Assembly (NCBI GenBank): GCA_023548195.1
Contig: JAJHZJ010000335.1
Location: forward strand, 2,907,020-2,971,019
Direction: 5' to 3'
From: Bettongia penicillata ogilbyi
Lineage: Eukaryota > Chordata > Mammalia > Diprotodontia > Potoroidae
Length of the DNA: 64,000 nucleotides
Below are positions 34,960 to 45,439 of this stretch, piece by piece. The notes under the pieces were generated by a model that made no database searches, was not told where the DNA came from, and worked only from the letters and a program-made list of their open reading frames with translations. The position numbers were made by a program, and so were the translations under genes. Each line of letters starts with the position of its first letter. Within the stretch, counting starts at the first letter, position 1.

Positions 34960-36715
34960 AATTTGTTTATTTTTTCTTGATTACATGTAAAGAATCGTTT
35001 TTGACATTGTTTTCTTTCTTAAATTTTGAGTTCCAAATTTCCTCTTCCCACTCTTTATGCCCTCCTCCTTGGGAAGACAAGCAATTTGATATAAATTATA
35101 CACATACAATCACGCAAACCATTTGTATTCTACGAATATCGCAAGGAAAATATAGACATAAAAAGAATACCAATGTTTTTAAAAGTATGCTTCATTACAC
35201 AATCAGGCTCCATCAGGTCTTTCTCTGGGGGTGGATAATATTTTTCTTCATAAGTCATTCAAAATTTTCTTAAATCATTGTATTGTGGAGAACAGGGAAG
35301 TCATTGACAGTTGATAATCATTACATACATTACATCACTGCTGTTATTGTGCATAATGTTCTCTTGGTTCTTCTCATTTTATTATGAATCTGCTCAGGTC
35401 AGTTTTCCCAGGTTTTTCTGAAAGTATCCTGCACAATAGTTTTACATTGAAGTCATATACCACAACTTAGTCAGTCATTCTCCAACAGATGGGCATCTCC
35501 TCAACTTCCAATTATTTGTTACCACAAAAAGAACTGGAATAAACATTTTTGTACATATACTTCTATTTCATTTTTCTTAAATCCCTTTGGGCTACAGCCT
35601 CAGCAGGGATGTGTGTACAGTGAGGGCTGTACAGGTCATCAGCCTCACTTCTCCTCCAGAGTCATCTAAATCCAGTGACCAGCTATTCGTCATGATGACT
35701 GGAAATGACCCAGAATGAGGCAATTGGGGTTAAGTGACTTGCCCAAGGTCACACAACTAGTGAGTGCCAAGTTTCTGAGGGGAAATTTGAACTCAGGTCC
35801 TCCTGATTCCTGCACTGGTGCCCTATCCACTGCACCACCTCACTGCCCAAATAGGGGTATTGATGGATCAAAGGGTATGCATAGTTTTATAGCCCTGTAG
35901 GCAGTTTCAAATTGTTGTCTAAAATGGTTTGATCAGTTCACAACTCTCCCAATAGCACATTATGTCGCCATTTTTTAACATATCCTCAAACATTTGTCAT
36001 TGTCCTTTTCTGTCATATTGACAACTCTGATAGCTATGACATGGTACCTCAGAGTTGCTCAAATTTTCGTTTTTCTAAATAATAGTGTTTAGAACACTTT
36101 TTTCATATTTCTATAGGTAGCTTTGATTTTTCTTTTGAAAACTGCTTGTTCATGATTTTTGACTATTTATCAGTTGGGGAATGACTTATATTCATATAAA
36201 TTTGTCTAATTTCATCCACATTCAAGAAATAAAGATCTTATCAAACAAACTTGCTATAAAGTTTTTTTGTTGTTGAAAATCTTTTTTTAATTTCCCGTAA
36301 TTGGAATTATCCACTTTACATCCTATAGTGCTATTTTTCTCTGGTTTGCTCATAAATTCTTTCCTTATTCATAAATATGACAGGTAGCATATTCCCTACT
36401 CCTCTAATTTGTTAGTGGTATCATCTTTTGTGTCCAAATCCTGTACCCCTTTTTGACCGTATCTCAGTACCTGGTGTGAGTGCTTGGTCTACAACTAGTT
36501 TCTTTCCAGTTTTGCCAGCAATCTTTGTCAAAGAGTTATTTGTTTTCCCAAAATCTTGAATCTTTGAATGTATCAATCATTAGATTATTAAAGTCATTGA
36601 CTACAATGTATGTATATCAAATCTATGCCACTGATCTACCACTTAGATTCTTATTGACTGAGTTTCCATTGAAAAACTGCAGATTGTCATACAACTGTAG
36701 CCTTCTTCCAGGATT
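34960..36715 (-). mobile_element. Decayed L1 3' region and ORF2, antisense
   Basis: Antisense L1 blocks in order: the 3' untranslated part with 'gttctaaattttgagttccaaattt'-type wording, 'agtcattctccaacagatgggcatctcctcaacttccaatt', 'gatcaaagggtatgcatagttttatagccctgtaggcag', 'acctcagagttgctcaaattttcg' and 'atttatcagttggggaatgactt'. No open frame remains. It is interrupted by a SINE at 35604-35849. Confidence 0.75.
35604..35849 (-). mobile_element. Marsupial-type SINE inserted in the antisense L1
   Basis: The reverse complement starts gggcagtgaggtggtgcagtgg and continues with the tRNA/MIR-like head and the 'ccagtcatcatgacgaatagctggtcactgg…ggaggagaagtgagg' body. It belongs to the same family as 29488-29815. 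L1 sequence continues on both sides (ggctacagcc… and …aaataggggtattgatggatc). Confidence 0.8.
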
Positions 36716-37285
36716 GCCATTGTTCAGTTATTCAACCTTGTTTAACTCTTCATAACCCCATGGACAATAGCACACCAGGCCCCTCTATCTTCCACTATCT
36801 CTCAAAGTCTGGCCAAGTTCATATTTGTTGTTTCCATGATACCATTTATGCATCTCACCCTCTGCCATTCCTTTATCCTTTTGTTTCCATTTTCTCCAAC
36901 ATCAATTTTTTTTCTAATAAGTGTAATCTTCTCATTATGTGATCAAAGAATTTAAACTTTACCGTTAGTATTTGACTGTGCACTGAATAGCCTGAATTAA
37001 TTTTCTTTTAATATTGATTGGTTTGACCTCCTTGTTGTCCAAGGAACTCTCAAAATGTTCTCCAACACTGAAATTATAAAGCATCATTTATGCAATTCTC
37101 AGTTTTCCTTGTAATTGAACTCTCACAGACACATATTACTTCTGTTAAAACCATAGCTTCATGATATCTCTGCTTTTTAGTATGATTTCCAGATTTGCCA
37201 TAGTTTTCCTTCTAAGGAGCAAGCATCTTTTCTTACTTCATGGCTGCAGTCACCATCTGCAGTGAATATTGAGGCTAAGAATGTA
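36715..37285 (-). mobile_element. BovB-like RTE LINE 3' region, antisense
   Basis: 'cttcataaccccatggacaatagcacaccaggcccctc', 'tcttctcattatgtgatcaaagaatttaaacttta', 'ctttttagtatgatttccagatttgccatagttttccttctaaggagcaagcatctttt' and 'catggctgcagtcaccatctgcagtgaat' match the antisense 3' third of BovB-type RTE LINEs, a lineage known for horizontal transfer among vertebrates. No open frame remains. Confidence 0.7.
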
Positions 37286-37289
37286 AGAA

Positions 37290-37545
37290 TATTAAATAGG
37301 TGCAACTGGGTGGCATAGTAGGTAGAATACTGGCTCCAGATTCAGGATAACCTGAGTCTAAATTCAGTCTAGACACTTACTAGCTATCTGACTACGAGCA
37401 AGGGTACTTAACACATTTTGCTTCAGTTTCCTATTCTGTGAAATTACATGGAGAAGGAAAATACAAACCCTTCCATTATATTTGACAAGAAAACCCCAGA
37501 TGGGGTCAGAAAGAGTCAGCACTGGTCCTGACAGCACAAGGAAAC
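37290..37545 (+). mobile_element. tRNA-headed SINE with BovB-like tail
   Basis: Head 'tgcaactgggtggcatagtaggtagaatactgg…acctgagtctaaattcagtctagacacttac', middle 'cttcagtttcctattctgtgaaatt', and tail 'aagaaaaccccagatggggtcagaaagagtcag'. The tail matches the sense end of the BovB-like element next to it (reverse complement of 36735-36775), the usual arrangement when a SINE borrows a LINE's 3' end. Confidence 0.7.
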
Positions 37546-38100
37546 CATGTGATTGAAGCTATTGTCATATTCAGGAAGAGTTACATGTAGTAAGGGGACA
37601 AAATCCTAAGAGTAACTTTGACGGTTGACTTAATTAAAGGAGGCTTTTAAGAAGATGACCCGTTCAAGAACAGACTATTCAGTTTTGTTATTTATTAATA
37701 TATTTCACTATCAATTCATTGTAACAGAAACCCGCCACAAATTATTGAGGTTTTCCCAATATTCACAGGATGAACACATTTGGTGTTATAGATGACAGTT
37801 CTGAATTTAGGGAATATTGTTTCTCTCTTTATTCCTTTGTTAATTAATGAAGATTGATTTTTACCTTCATGTTTTTAAATGTTGAGTTCTAAATATATTT
37901 ACACCCTCTCAGCCCTCCCACATCTATTGAGAAGGTAATCAATATCACATTATATATTGATATATGGCTATGGAATGCCCATCTCTATATAAGACATGAT
38001 GAAAAATAATTAAAAACAAAAATATAAAGACAGTGATTAAAGTATGATTCAAGATGTGCTTAGAATTTTTCATATCTCTCTTTGGAGAAGGATAGAAATT
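37546..38100. other. Intergenic DNA without recognised features
   Basis: AT-rich. The word aatttttcat at 38064-38073 recurs at 40662-40671 and may be a target-site duplication for the next element. Confidence 0.35.
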
Positions 38101-38103
38101 TTC

Positions 38104-40661
38104 TAGCAGCAGGGCCAAGATGGCAGAGTAGAACTAGAGACTTGCTAGAGTTCTCCCCCAAAGCCCAGCCACATACCTGTGAAAAATGACTCTGAACAAA
38201 TTCTGGAGCTGCACAATCCACATAATGACAGAGTGAAGCAAATCTCCAGCCCAAGACAGCCTGGAAGGTTGATGGATAACATACATAACACCAGACAAGG
38301 AGCAGAACACAATCCAGCACGGGCATCGCCAGCTCAGACGGGACCTGAGAAGACCTGGAGGGACTGAATCTCTGGCACCTGTGGCAGTTGCCAGACTACA
38401 CACCTTCAAATTTCTGAGGACAAATTGGAAGGTAAGAGGGAAAAGATATGTAAGGAAGTAGACTGGTTAGACCCCAGCCACAGAGTAGCACAGGAGGTAG
38501 AGAAGTCCACAATAGCAGAAGCAGTGACGGAGATGGTAACTGTTTCTGGAGCTCTAGGACCACACATTTTGAGGATGACAATACATCTCCTCAACACCAC
38601 TGGAATCAGAGAACTACCTTGACAAAGAGCTACAAAGTAAAGTAAATAGCTGGGGAAATGAATAGAACTGGTACAGGCATCAGACTAGAGAATCTTACTT
38701 TGGTGCCAAGAAAGACCATACAAACAGAAGAAGAAAACAAAGTCAAAGCTCCTACATCCAAAGCCTCCAAGAAATATATAAATTGTCCTCATTCCATAGA
38801 TGAGCTCAGAAAGGATTCTGAAAAGTCATGTAACAGAAGTAGAGCAAAAAAATGGATAGAGGAATGAGAGTGATGCAAGAAAATCATGGAAAAAAGTGTC
38901 AAGGGCTTTGTAAGGGAACACAAAAATGCTAAGGAAAATAACACCTCAAAAATAGAGAACCCAAATTGAAAAAGTGACCCAAAAACCAAATGAGGAGAGG
39001 AACGCCTTAAAAAGCAGAATTGGCCAGACGGAAAAGGAGGTACAAAACCTCATTGAATAAAATAATTCCTTAAAGTTTAGAAAGGAGCAAGTGGAAGCTA
39101 ATGTCTTTATGAAAAATCAAGAAATTATAAAAGAAAATCCAAGGAATGAACACAATTATAGCAGGGAATGTGAAATACCTCATGGAATAAAACAACTGAC
39201 CTGGAAAATAAATCCAGGAGGGAAAATTTAAAAATTATTGGACTACACGAAAGTCATGATCCAAAAAAGAGTCTAGAAAGCATATCTCAAGAAATTATCA
39301 AGGAAAACTGCCCTGATAGTCTAGAACCAAAGGTTTAAATGGATATTGAAAGAATCTATTGGTCATTTCATGAAAGAGGTCCCAAAAGAAAAACTCCTAG
39401 AAATATTGTAGCCAAACTCCAGAGCTCCCATATCAAGGGGAAAACATTGCAAGTAGCCAGAATCAAAAAACATTAGAGTACTATGGAAATGCATACATGA
39501 TGACAAAAGATGTAGGAGTTTCTGCATTAAGTGATCACAGGGTTTGGAGTATGATATTCCAGAGGTCAAAGGAGCTATTATTTAAACCAAGATTCACTCA
39601 TCCAGCAAAACTGAGTATAATACTTCAGAAGGAAAAAAATGGGCATTCAATGAAATAGAGGACTTCCAAGCATTCTTGATGAAAAGACTAGGACTGAATA
39701 CAAAGTTTGAATTTTAAACACAAGAATCAAGAGAAGCACAAAAAGTAAAAAGGAAAGATAAATCATAAGGGACCTACTAAAATTGAACTGTATATTCCTA
39801 CACGGAAATAAATATGTGTAACTCTGGTAACTTTTCCAGTATTAAACTAGTTTGAGGAATTATACACAGAGGACATAGTTGAATATGAACGCATTATGTC
39901 TAAAAAATTATATTTGGGGAGAATTATATTGGAGAAGGGAGAAATAAAATAGGGTAAATTTTTTCACATAAAAGAGGCAAGAAACATTTTTTTCAATGGA
40001 GGAGAAGAGGCAGGAGGTGAAAGGGAAAGAGTGAGCTTTACTTAAATTGTATTTGACTCAAGTAGACAATCAATTTGGCATGAAAATGTATCTTACAGTG
40101 CAGGAAAGGAAAGGGAAAAGTAAGGGTAGGAGGATTAATAGAATGGAGGGCAAATGGGAAGAGGGGGTAATTAGAAGCAAGGATGTTTGAGGAGGCACTG
40201 GATCAAAAGAGAGAACAGAATAAATGGTGGGGTAGGATAGGATGGAGTTAAATATAGTTAATCTTTCACATCATGACTGTTATGGATGTGTTTTGCATGA
40301 CTATACATGTATAACCTATATCTAATTGTGTGCCTTCTCAGTGTGGATGGGTGGAGATTGAGAAATGGAGAGCAATTGGAACACCAAGTTCTAAAATTGA
40401 ATGTTAAAAGTTCTTTTTAGTGGAAATAAGTGTCACAGGCAATGGGGTATAAAAATGTATGTTGCCTACTGGAATATAGAGGGGAAGGAGATGAGATAAG
40501 GGAGAGGTGTGATAGAAGTCAGATTGGGGCATGCGGTAAACAGAATGCCACGATTTCTTGGAGTGGGCAAAAGGGAGAGTTGGGGGGAAAACTGGGACTC
40601 AAAATCATGTGGAAGTGCATGATGAAAACTAAAAATACATCAATTATTTTTTTAAAAAAAT
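38104..40661 (+). mobile_element. Decayed HAL1-type (ORF1-only) element, sense
   Basis: It starts near the L1 signature gggccaagatggcagagtag. The ORF1-like region at about 38658-39716 is full of stops and shifts. The C-terminal block is recognisable: 'agaggtcccaaaagaaaaactcctagaaatattgtagcc' and 'ccaagattcactcatccagcaaaactgagta'. A 3' region to the A-rich end follows with no ORF2. A possible 10-base duplication, AATTTTTCAT, lies at 38064-38073 and 40662-40671, although this would put about 30 extra bases before the canonical start. Confidence 0.75.
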
Positions 40662-40683
40662 AATTTTTCATCATGGGTTCTTT

Positions 40684-40750
40684 AGACCAGACCAGTATGA
40701 CGAGTGCAGACCAGACCAGTACAATGAGTGCAGACCAGACTAGCACATAG
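40684..40750. repeat. 24-base tandem repeat
   Basis: Two complete units (40684-40707 and 40708-40731, two base differences) of agaccagaccagtacaatga-gtgc, plus a partial third. It lies exactly between two L1-derived elements and may be the 5' end of the next one. Confidence 0.8.
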
Positions 40751-42812
40751 CCCAGAGTAGTGCAAAACAGCAGGGACAGGACCCAAAACAGGCTTCAGGG
40801 AGCCACTCCCAGGAGTTCACAAATTAATCAACTCACAAATGCCACAGACAGTTTGAAAGGTCAGTGGGAGGGCTCTTTCTCCCAGGAGAGGGGAGTGTGG
40901 TCTAGACCTCCAGTAGAAGGCACAGCAAGTGCAGCTCCCAATTTAAGAGCCTTCCTTCTAGAATCACTGGGGGAATTGAAGGGATTATCAAGTCTCAGCC
41001 CTTAGTGGCAACCCTGGGAGACGTGAGCCTAGAGTCCCTGGGAGAACTGAACCACTGATCTGATTCTTAGCCCTGAGCTCCACGCAGGAGTGAAGAGGAG
41101 CACTGGCAGGGAGCTGGAGGTAGTTGTGGTGAGGGAATTCAATTGTAGATTCTGGAGAGAAAAGTTTTTGTCTGCTCCCAGACCAACGTGCAGGTCAGGA
41201 GAGGAGTAAATATCTCTCCCTTGATTATACCACCTTGGAGGAACTGAAAAATTATAGGTCTCCACAATATACCCTCCTCTCAACAAAGGTCTCAAAAGTT
41301 AAGTACCTGGTTGGGAAAATGTCCAAAAAAGGGAGAAAAAATAAGACTACAGAAGGTTACTTTCTTGGTGAACAGGTATTTTCTTCCATCCTCTCTGATG
41401 AGGAAGAACAAAGGATAACACCAGAGGAAGTCAAGGCTTTTGCATCCAAAACCTCCAAAATAAATAGGCAAATAAATATGATCTCAGGTCATGCAAGAGC
41501 TCAGAAAGGATTTTGAAAATCAAGTAAGAAAGGTGGAGGAAAAATTTGGAATACAAATGAAAGTGATGCAATAAAATCATGAAAAGTGAGTCAACATCTT
41601 GGCAAAGAAGACTCAAAAAAAATGCTGAAGAAAACAACACCTTGAGAAATAGGCTAACTCAATTGGCAAAAGAGGTCCAAAAAGCCAATGAGGAGAAGAA
41701 TGCTTTAAAAATAAGAATTAGACAAATGGAAAAGGAGGTTTAAAAGCTCACTGAAGAAAAGAGTTCTTTAAAACTTAGAATGGGACAGATGGAAGCTAAT
41801 GACTTTATGAGATACTAAGAAATTACAAAACAAAACAAAAAGAATGAAGAAATAGAAGATAATGTAAATATCTCATTGAAAAAACAACTGACCTGGAAAA
41901 TGTGTGGAGGAGAGATAATTTAAAAATTATAGGATGACCTGAAAGCCATTATCAAAAAAATAGTCTAGACATTATCTTTCATGAAGTTATCAAGGAAAAT
42001 TGCCCTCATATTCTAGAACCAGAGGGCAAAATAAATATGGAAAAATTGACAGATCACCTCCTGAAAAAAATCCAAAAAGAGAAACTCCTAGGAATAGTGT
42101 GGCCAAATTTCAGAGTTCCCAGGTCAAGGAGAAAATATTGCAAGCAACTAGAAAGAAGCAATTTGACTATTGTGGAAATACAATCAGAAAAACATAGGAT
42201 CTAGCAACTGCAACATTAAGAGATTGAAAGCCTTGGAATAGGATATTCCAGAAGTCAAAGGAACAGTGAGGTGAGGGGGATGATAGAAGGAAGGGCAAAT
42301 GAGAGAAGGGAGTAATCAGAAGTAAACACTTTTGAAAAAGGACAATGTCAAAAGAGAGAATAGAATAAATGGGGGGGTAGGACAGGATGGAGGGAAATAT
42401 AATTAGTCTTACACAACATGACTATAATGGAAGTCTTTTACAAAACTACACTTATACAGCCTATATTGAATTGCCTACATTCTCAGTGGGGATGGGTGGG
42501 GACGGAGAAAGGGAGAGAAGTTGGAATTCAACATAATAGGACTGATTGTTGAGAACAGTTTTTGCATACAACAGGGAAATGAGAAATACAGGTAATGGGG
42601 TAAGGAAACTTACCTTCTCCTATAAGAAAATAGAGAAGGGGATAAGGGAAGGGAGGGGTGTGATAGAAGGAAGGGCATATTGATGGAAGGGATAATCAGA
42701 ATGTAAGGTTTTATGGGCTAGGGGAAGGGAGAGGTGGAGAGAAAATTTGGAATTCAAAATTTTGTGGAAATGAATATTGAAAACTAAAAATACTTAAATA
42801 AACATTAAAAAA
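40751..42812 (+). mobile_element. Decayed L1/HAL1-type element with long leader, sense
   Basis: A long 5' leader (40751-41318) resembles the antisense leader at 78-1232. ORF1 begins at 41319 (MSKKGRKNKTTEGYFLG…) and is broken by stops and shifts. Its C-terminal block is still readable around 42040-42240 (SPPEKNPKRETPRN, QFDYCGNTIRKT). A 3' region to 42812 follows, in which a segment of roughly 250-300 bases appears twice. ORF2 is absent. Confidence 0.75.
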
Positions 42813-42817
42813 GTAAA

Positions 42818-42912
42818 ATGATCTGGAGAATGACATGGCAAAACATTCCAATGCCTTTGCAAAGAAAACTCCAAATAGGGTCATGAAGAGTTAGACATTG
42901 AACAACAACAAA
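42818..42912 (+). mobile_element. 3' end of a SINE with BovB-like tail
   Basis: 'gatctggagaatgacatggcaaaacattccaatgcctttgcaaagaaaactccaaatagggtcatgaagagttagacattgaacaacaac' is the 3' half of the SINE family seen at 37290-37545. The 5' half is absent next to it. Confidence 0.7.
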
Positions 42913-43099
42913 GTGCCTAAACTATTACTTTTGATAAGCACTATCAGGTAACATTTAGTTTTTACTTTTTTCAAAGGAGTTGAGGTTTTGAAAATTGGTA
43001 AAATTTTCCCTTCATGTAAGCCCAAGGTCCAAGGGCCTGTGTTGAATCAATATTAAAGCAGTGATGTTCATGAGTCAAAAAGAAAAATAGAATTCTCTT

Positions 43100-45390
43100 G
43101 GATCAGTATCTGGATCAGAGTAGCTAAGTGTTTTATACTTGATCATTGCTACATTGTTTGTATTACTGTGCACAATATTCATCTAATTCTGCTCACTTTA
43201 TAGCAGTTTATATGAATCTCCTCACGTTTTTTATGAAATCATCCCCCTCATCTTTTCTTATGACATAATAACATTCCATTTTATAGTATATATTACAGCT
43301 TGTTCAGTCACTTACCAGTTGAAGATTTAAATAAATCATTTTCTCTTTCGTGTGTTCTCTTTAAGGCATAGATGTAGTACAGTGATTGCAGGGTCAAAGG
43401 ATATGCAACATTTGATAGTCTTGTGGGCATAGCTCCAAATTTCCATCCAGCATGGCTGGAGTAGTTCCCAGTTCTACCAACAATGCTTTAGTGTCCCTAT
43501 TTTTCCTCATCCCCTCTATCACTTGTTCTTTTCCTTGTCTGTCATGGTAGGCAATATGATGATTGTGAGATGGCATTTTAGAATTGCTTTCAGATGAATT
43601 TCTCTATCCAATGGTGTTTTGGAACATTTTTCCATGTTACTACTGAGAACTTTAATTTCTTATTATGAAAACTGTGTGTTCATATTTTTTGACCCTTTAT
43701 CAACTGGAGAATGGGTCCTATTTTTCACAAATTTTTAACCCAACTCTCCATATCTTTGAGAAATGAACCCTTCATTAGAGAAACTTGCTGTGAAATTTCC
43801 CCCATTTCCTCCTTACCTTCTAATTATGGTTGCATTCATTTTTTGTGTGCAATAACTATATTTATTTGATGTAATTGAAATTATGCATTTCATATCCTGT
43901 AATACTCTCCATTTCTTTATTGGTCATAAGTTCTTCACTTATCCATAGATCTGACAGTTTATATTTTCCACCTCCAATAACATATTTATGGTATCACCCA
44001 TTATGTCTAAAACATGGACTTAGGTTAATTTTATTTTCATATGTGGTAAAAGATGTTATTCTATGCCGAATTTCTGTTTTGCAGTTTGCCAGTAATTTTT
44101 TGCCAAATTTTAAGCTCTTTCTTCCCGCTCTCGCCCATTTGGATGCTTTAGTTTAGCAAATATTGGATTCATATAGGCATTTAACGACCTGTATTCTGTA
44201 AGTAATCTGTAGTATTAATCCACCATTGGCCTTTTTTTTTAGCCAGTACCAGATTTGTCTCATGATTATCATTTTGCAATATAATTTGACATCTGAAATG
44301 GCTAGGGGGCCTCTTTTCACTTTTTCTCATTGATTCCCTTGGTAATCTTGATATTTTGTGCTTTTTGATTTTTTTTTATTTTTAACTCTATAAAATAATT
44401 CTTTGTTAGTTTTGTATGGCAATGAATTGTTTTAGGCAAAATATTCATTTTTAAAAATTATATTGGCTCTGACTACCCATGAACAATGATTTTCCTCTCC
44501 AATTGCTAAGATATCCCTTTATTTGTGTGAATAGCATTCTGTAATTTTTTCATATAACCCCTGGATTTGTCTTGGCAAGTAGACCACCAAGAATTTTTTG
44601 TTGTTTGCAGTTATTTTAAAGGAAATTTATATTTTTATCTCTTCCTCATAGATTTTGTGCGTTATATAAAGAAAGACTGATGTTTTACGTGGGTTTATTT
44701 TTTTATCTCACTACTTTGTTAAAGTTGACTATTGCATTAATTAGCTTTTTTCATTGATTTTATAGAATTCTCTAAGCATGCCATCACATCATTTGTAAAG
44801 AGTGGTTATTTTCTTTCCTCCTTAGTTATTCTTATTCTTTTAATTCATTTTTTATTGTACATAAAGATAATATTTCTAATATATAGTTTAAAAATAGTGA
44901 TGATGATCATGGACATTTTAGCTTCAGCTCTCACATTTGGAAAGTTTTTAGTTTGTCCCCACTACAGACAATGTTTACTTTTAGTAGTAAATACTTAGTA
45001 TTAAATATTAAAAATTTTAAGAGTGACTCCATTAATTCCTATGCTTTCTAGAGTTTTCAGTAGAAATGGGGTTTTATTTTGTCAAAAACTTCTTCTATAT
45101 CTACTGTTAGAAATATATGATTGTTTTCTTTTTCATTGATGTGGTCAATTATGCTTATAATATCCATAATATTGAACCATCCCTGCATTTCTGGTGTATT
45201 TGAACTCTTGCCAGTTCTCTAGATTTTTCTATATAATCCATCTGATGGTCATCAAATATGAATATTTTTATATTCTCTTTACTTATTTTAAAACTTTCAC
45301 TTTCATTGTCCAATCTTATTGCAATTTGGATAACTACACAATTTCTAGAAATATGCACTATAATATTGAATAGACACCCTTCTTTTACTT
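43100..45390 (-). mobile_element. Decayed L1 3' region and ORF2, antisense
   Basis: The antisense L1 order is clear: 'gggtcaaaggatatgcaacatttgatagtcttgtgggcatagctcc', 'cctttatcaactggagaatggg', 'agccagtaccagatttgtctcatgattatcattttgcaatata', 'catgccatcacatcatttgtaaagagtgg' (reverse-transcriptase motif region) and 'ataatattgaaccatccctgcatttctgg'. No frame survives. It covers roughly the last 2 kb of ORF2. Confidence 0.75.
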
Positions 45391-45439
45391 TGTATTTATT
45401 GGGAGGGGTGTAGGGAGTATTCAGGGAGTACCAGTGCCT

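Noticed and set aside
40519..40746. 75-codon frame with a Leu-Val-Trp-Ser repeat
   Set aside because: The periodicity is the translation of the 24-base tandem repeat.
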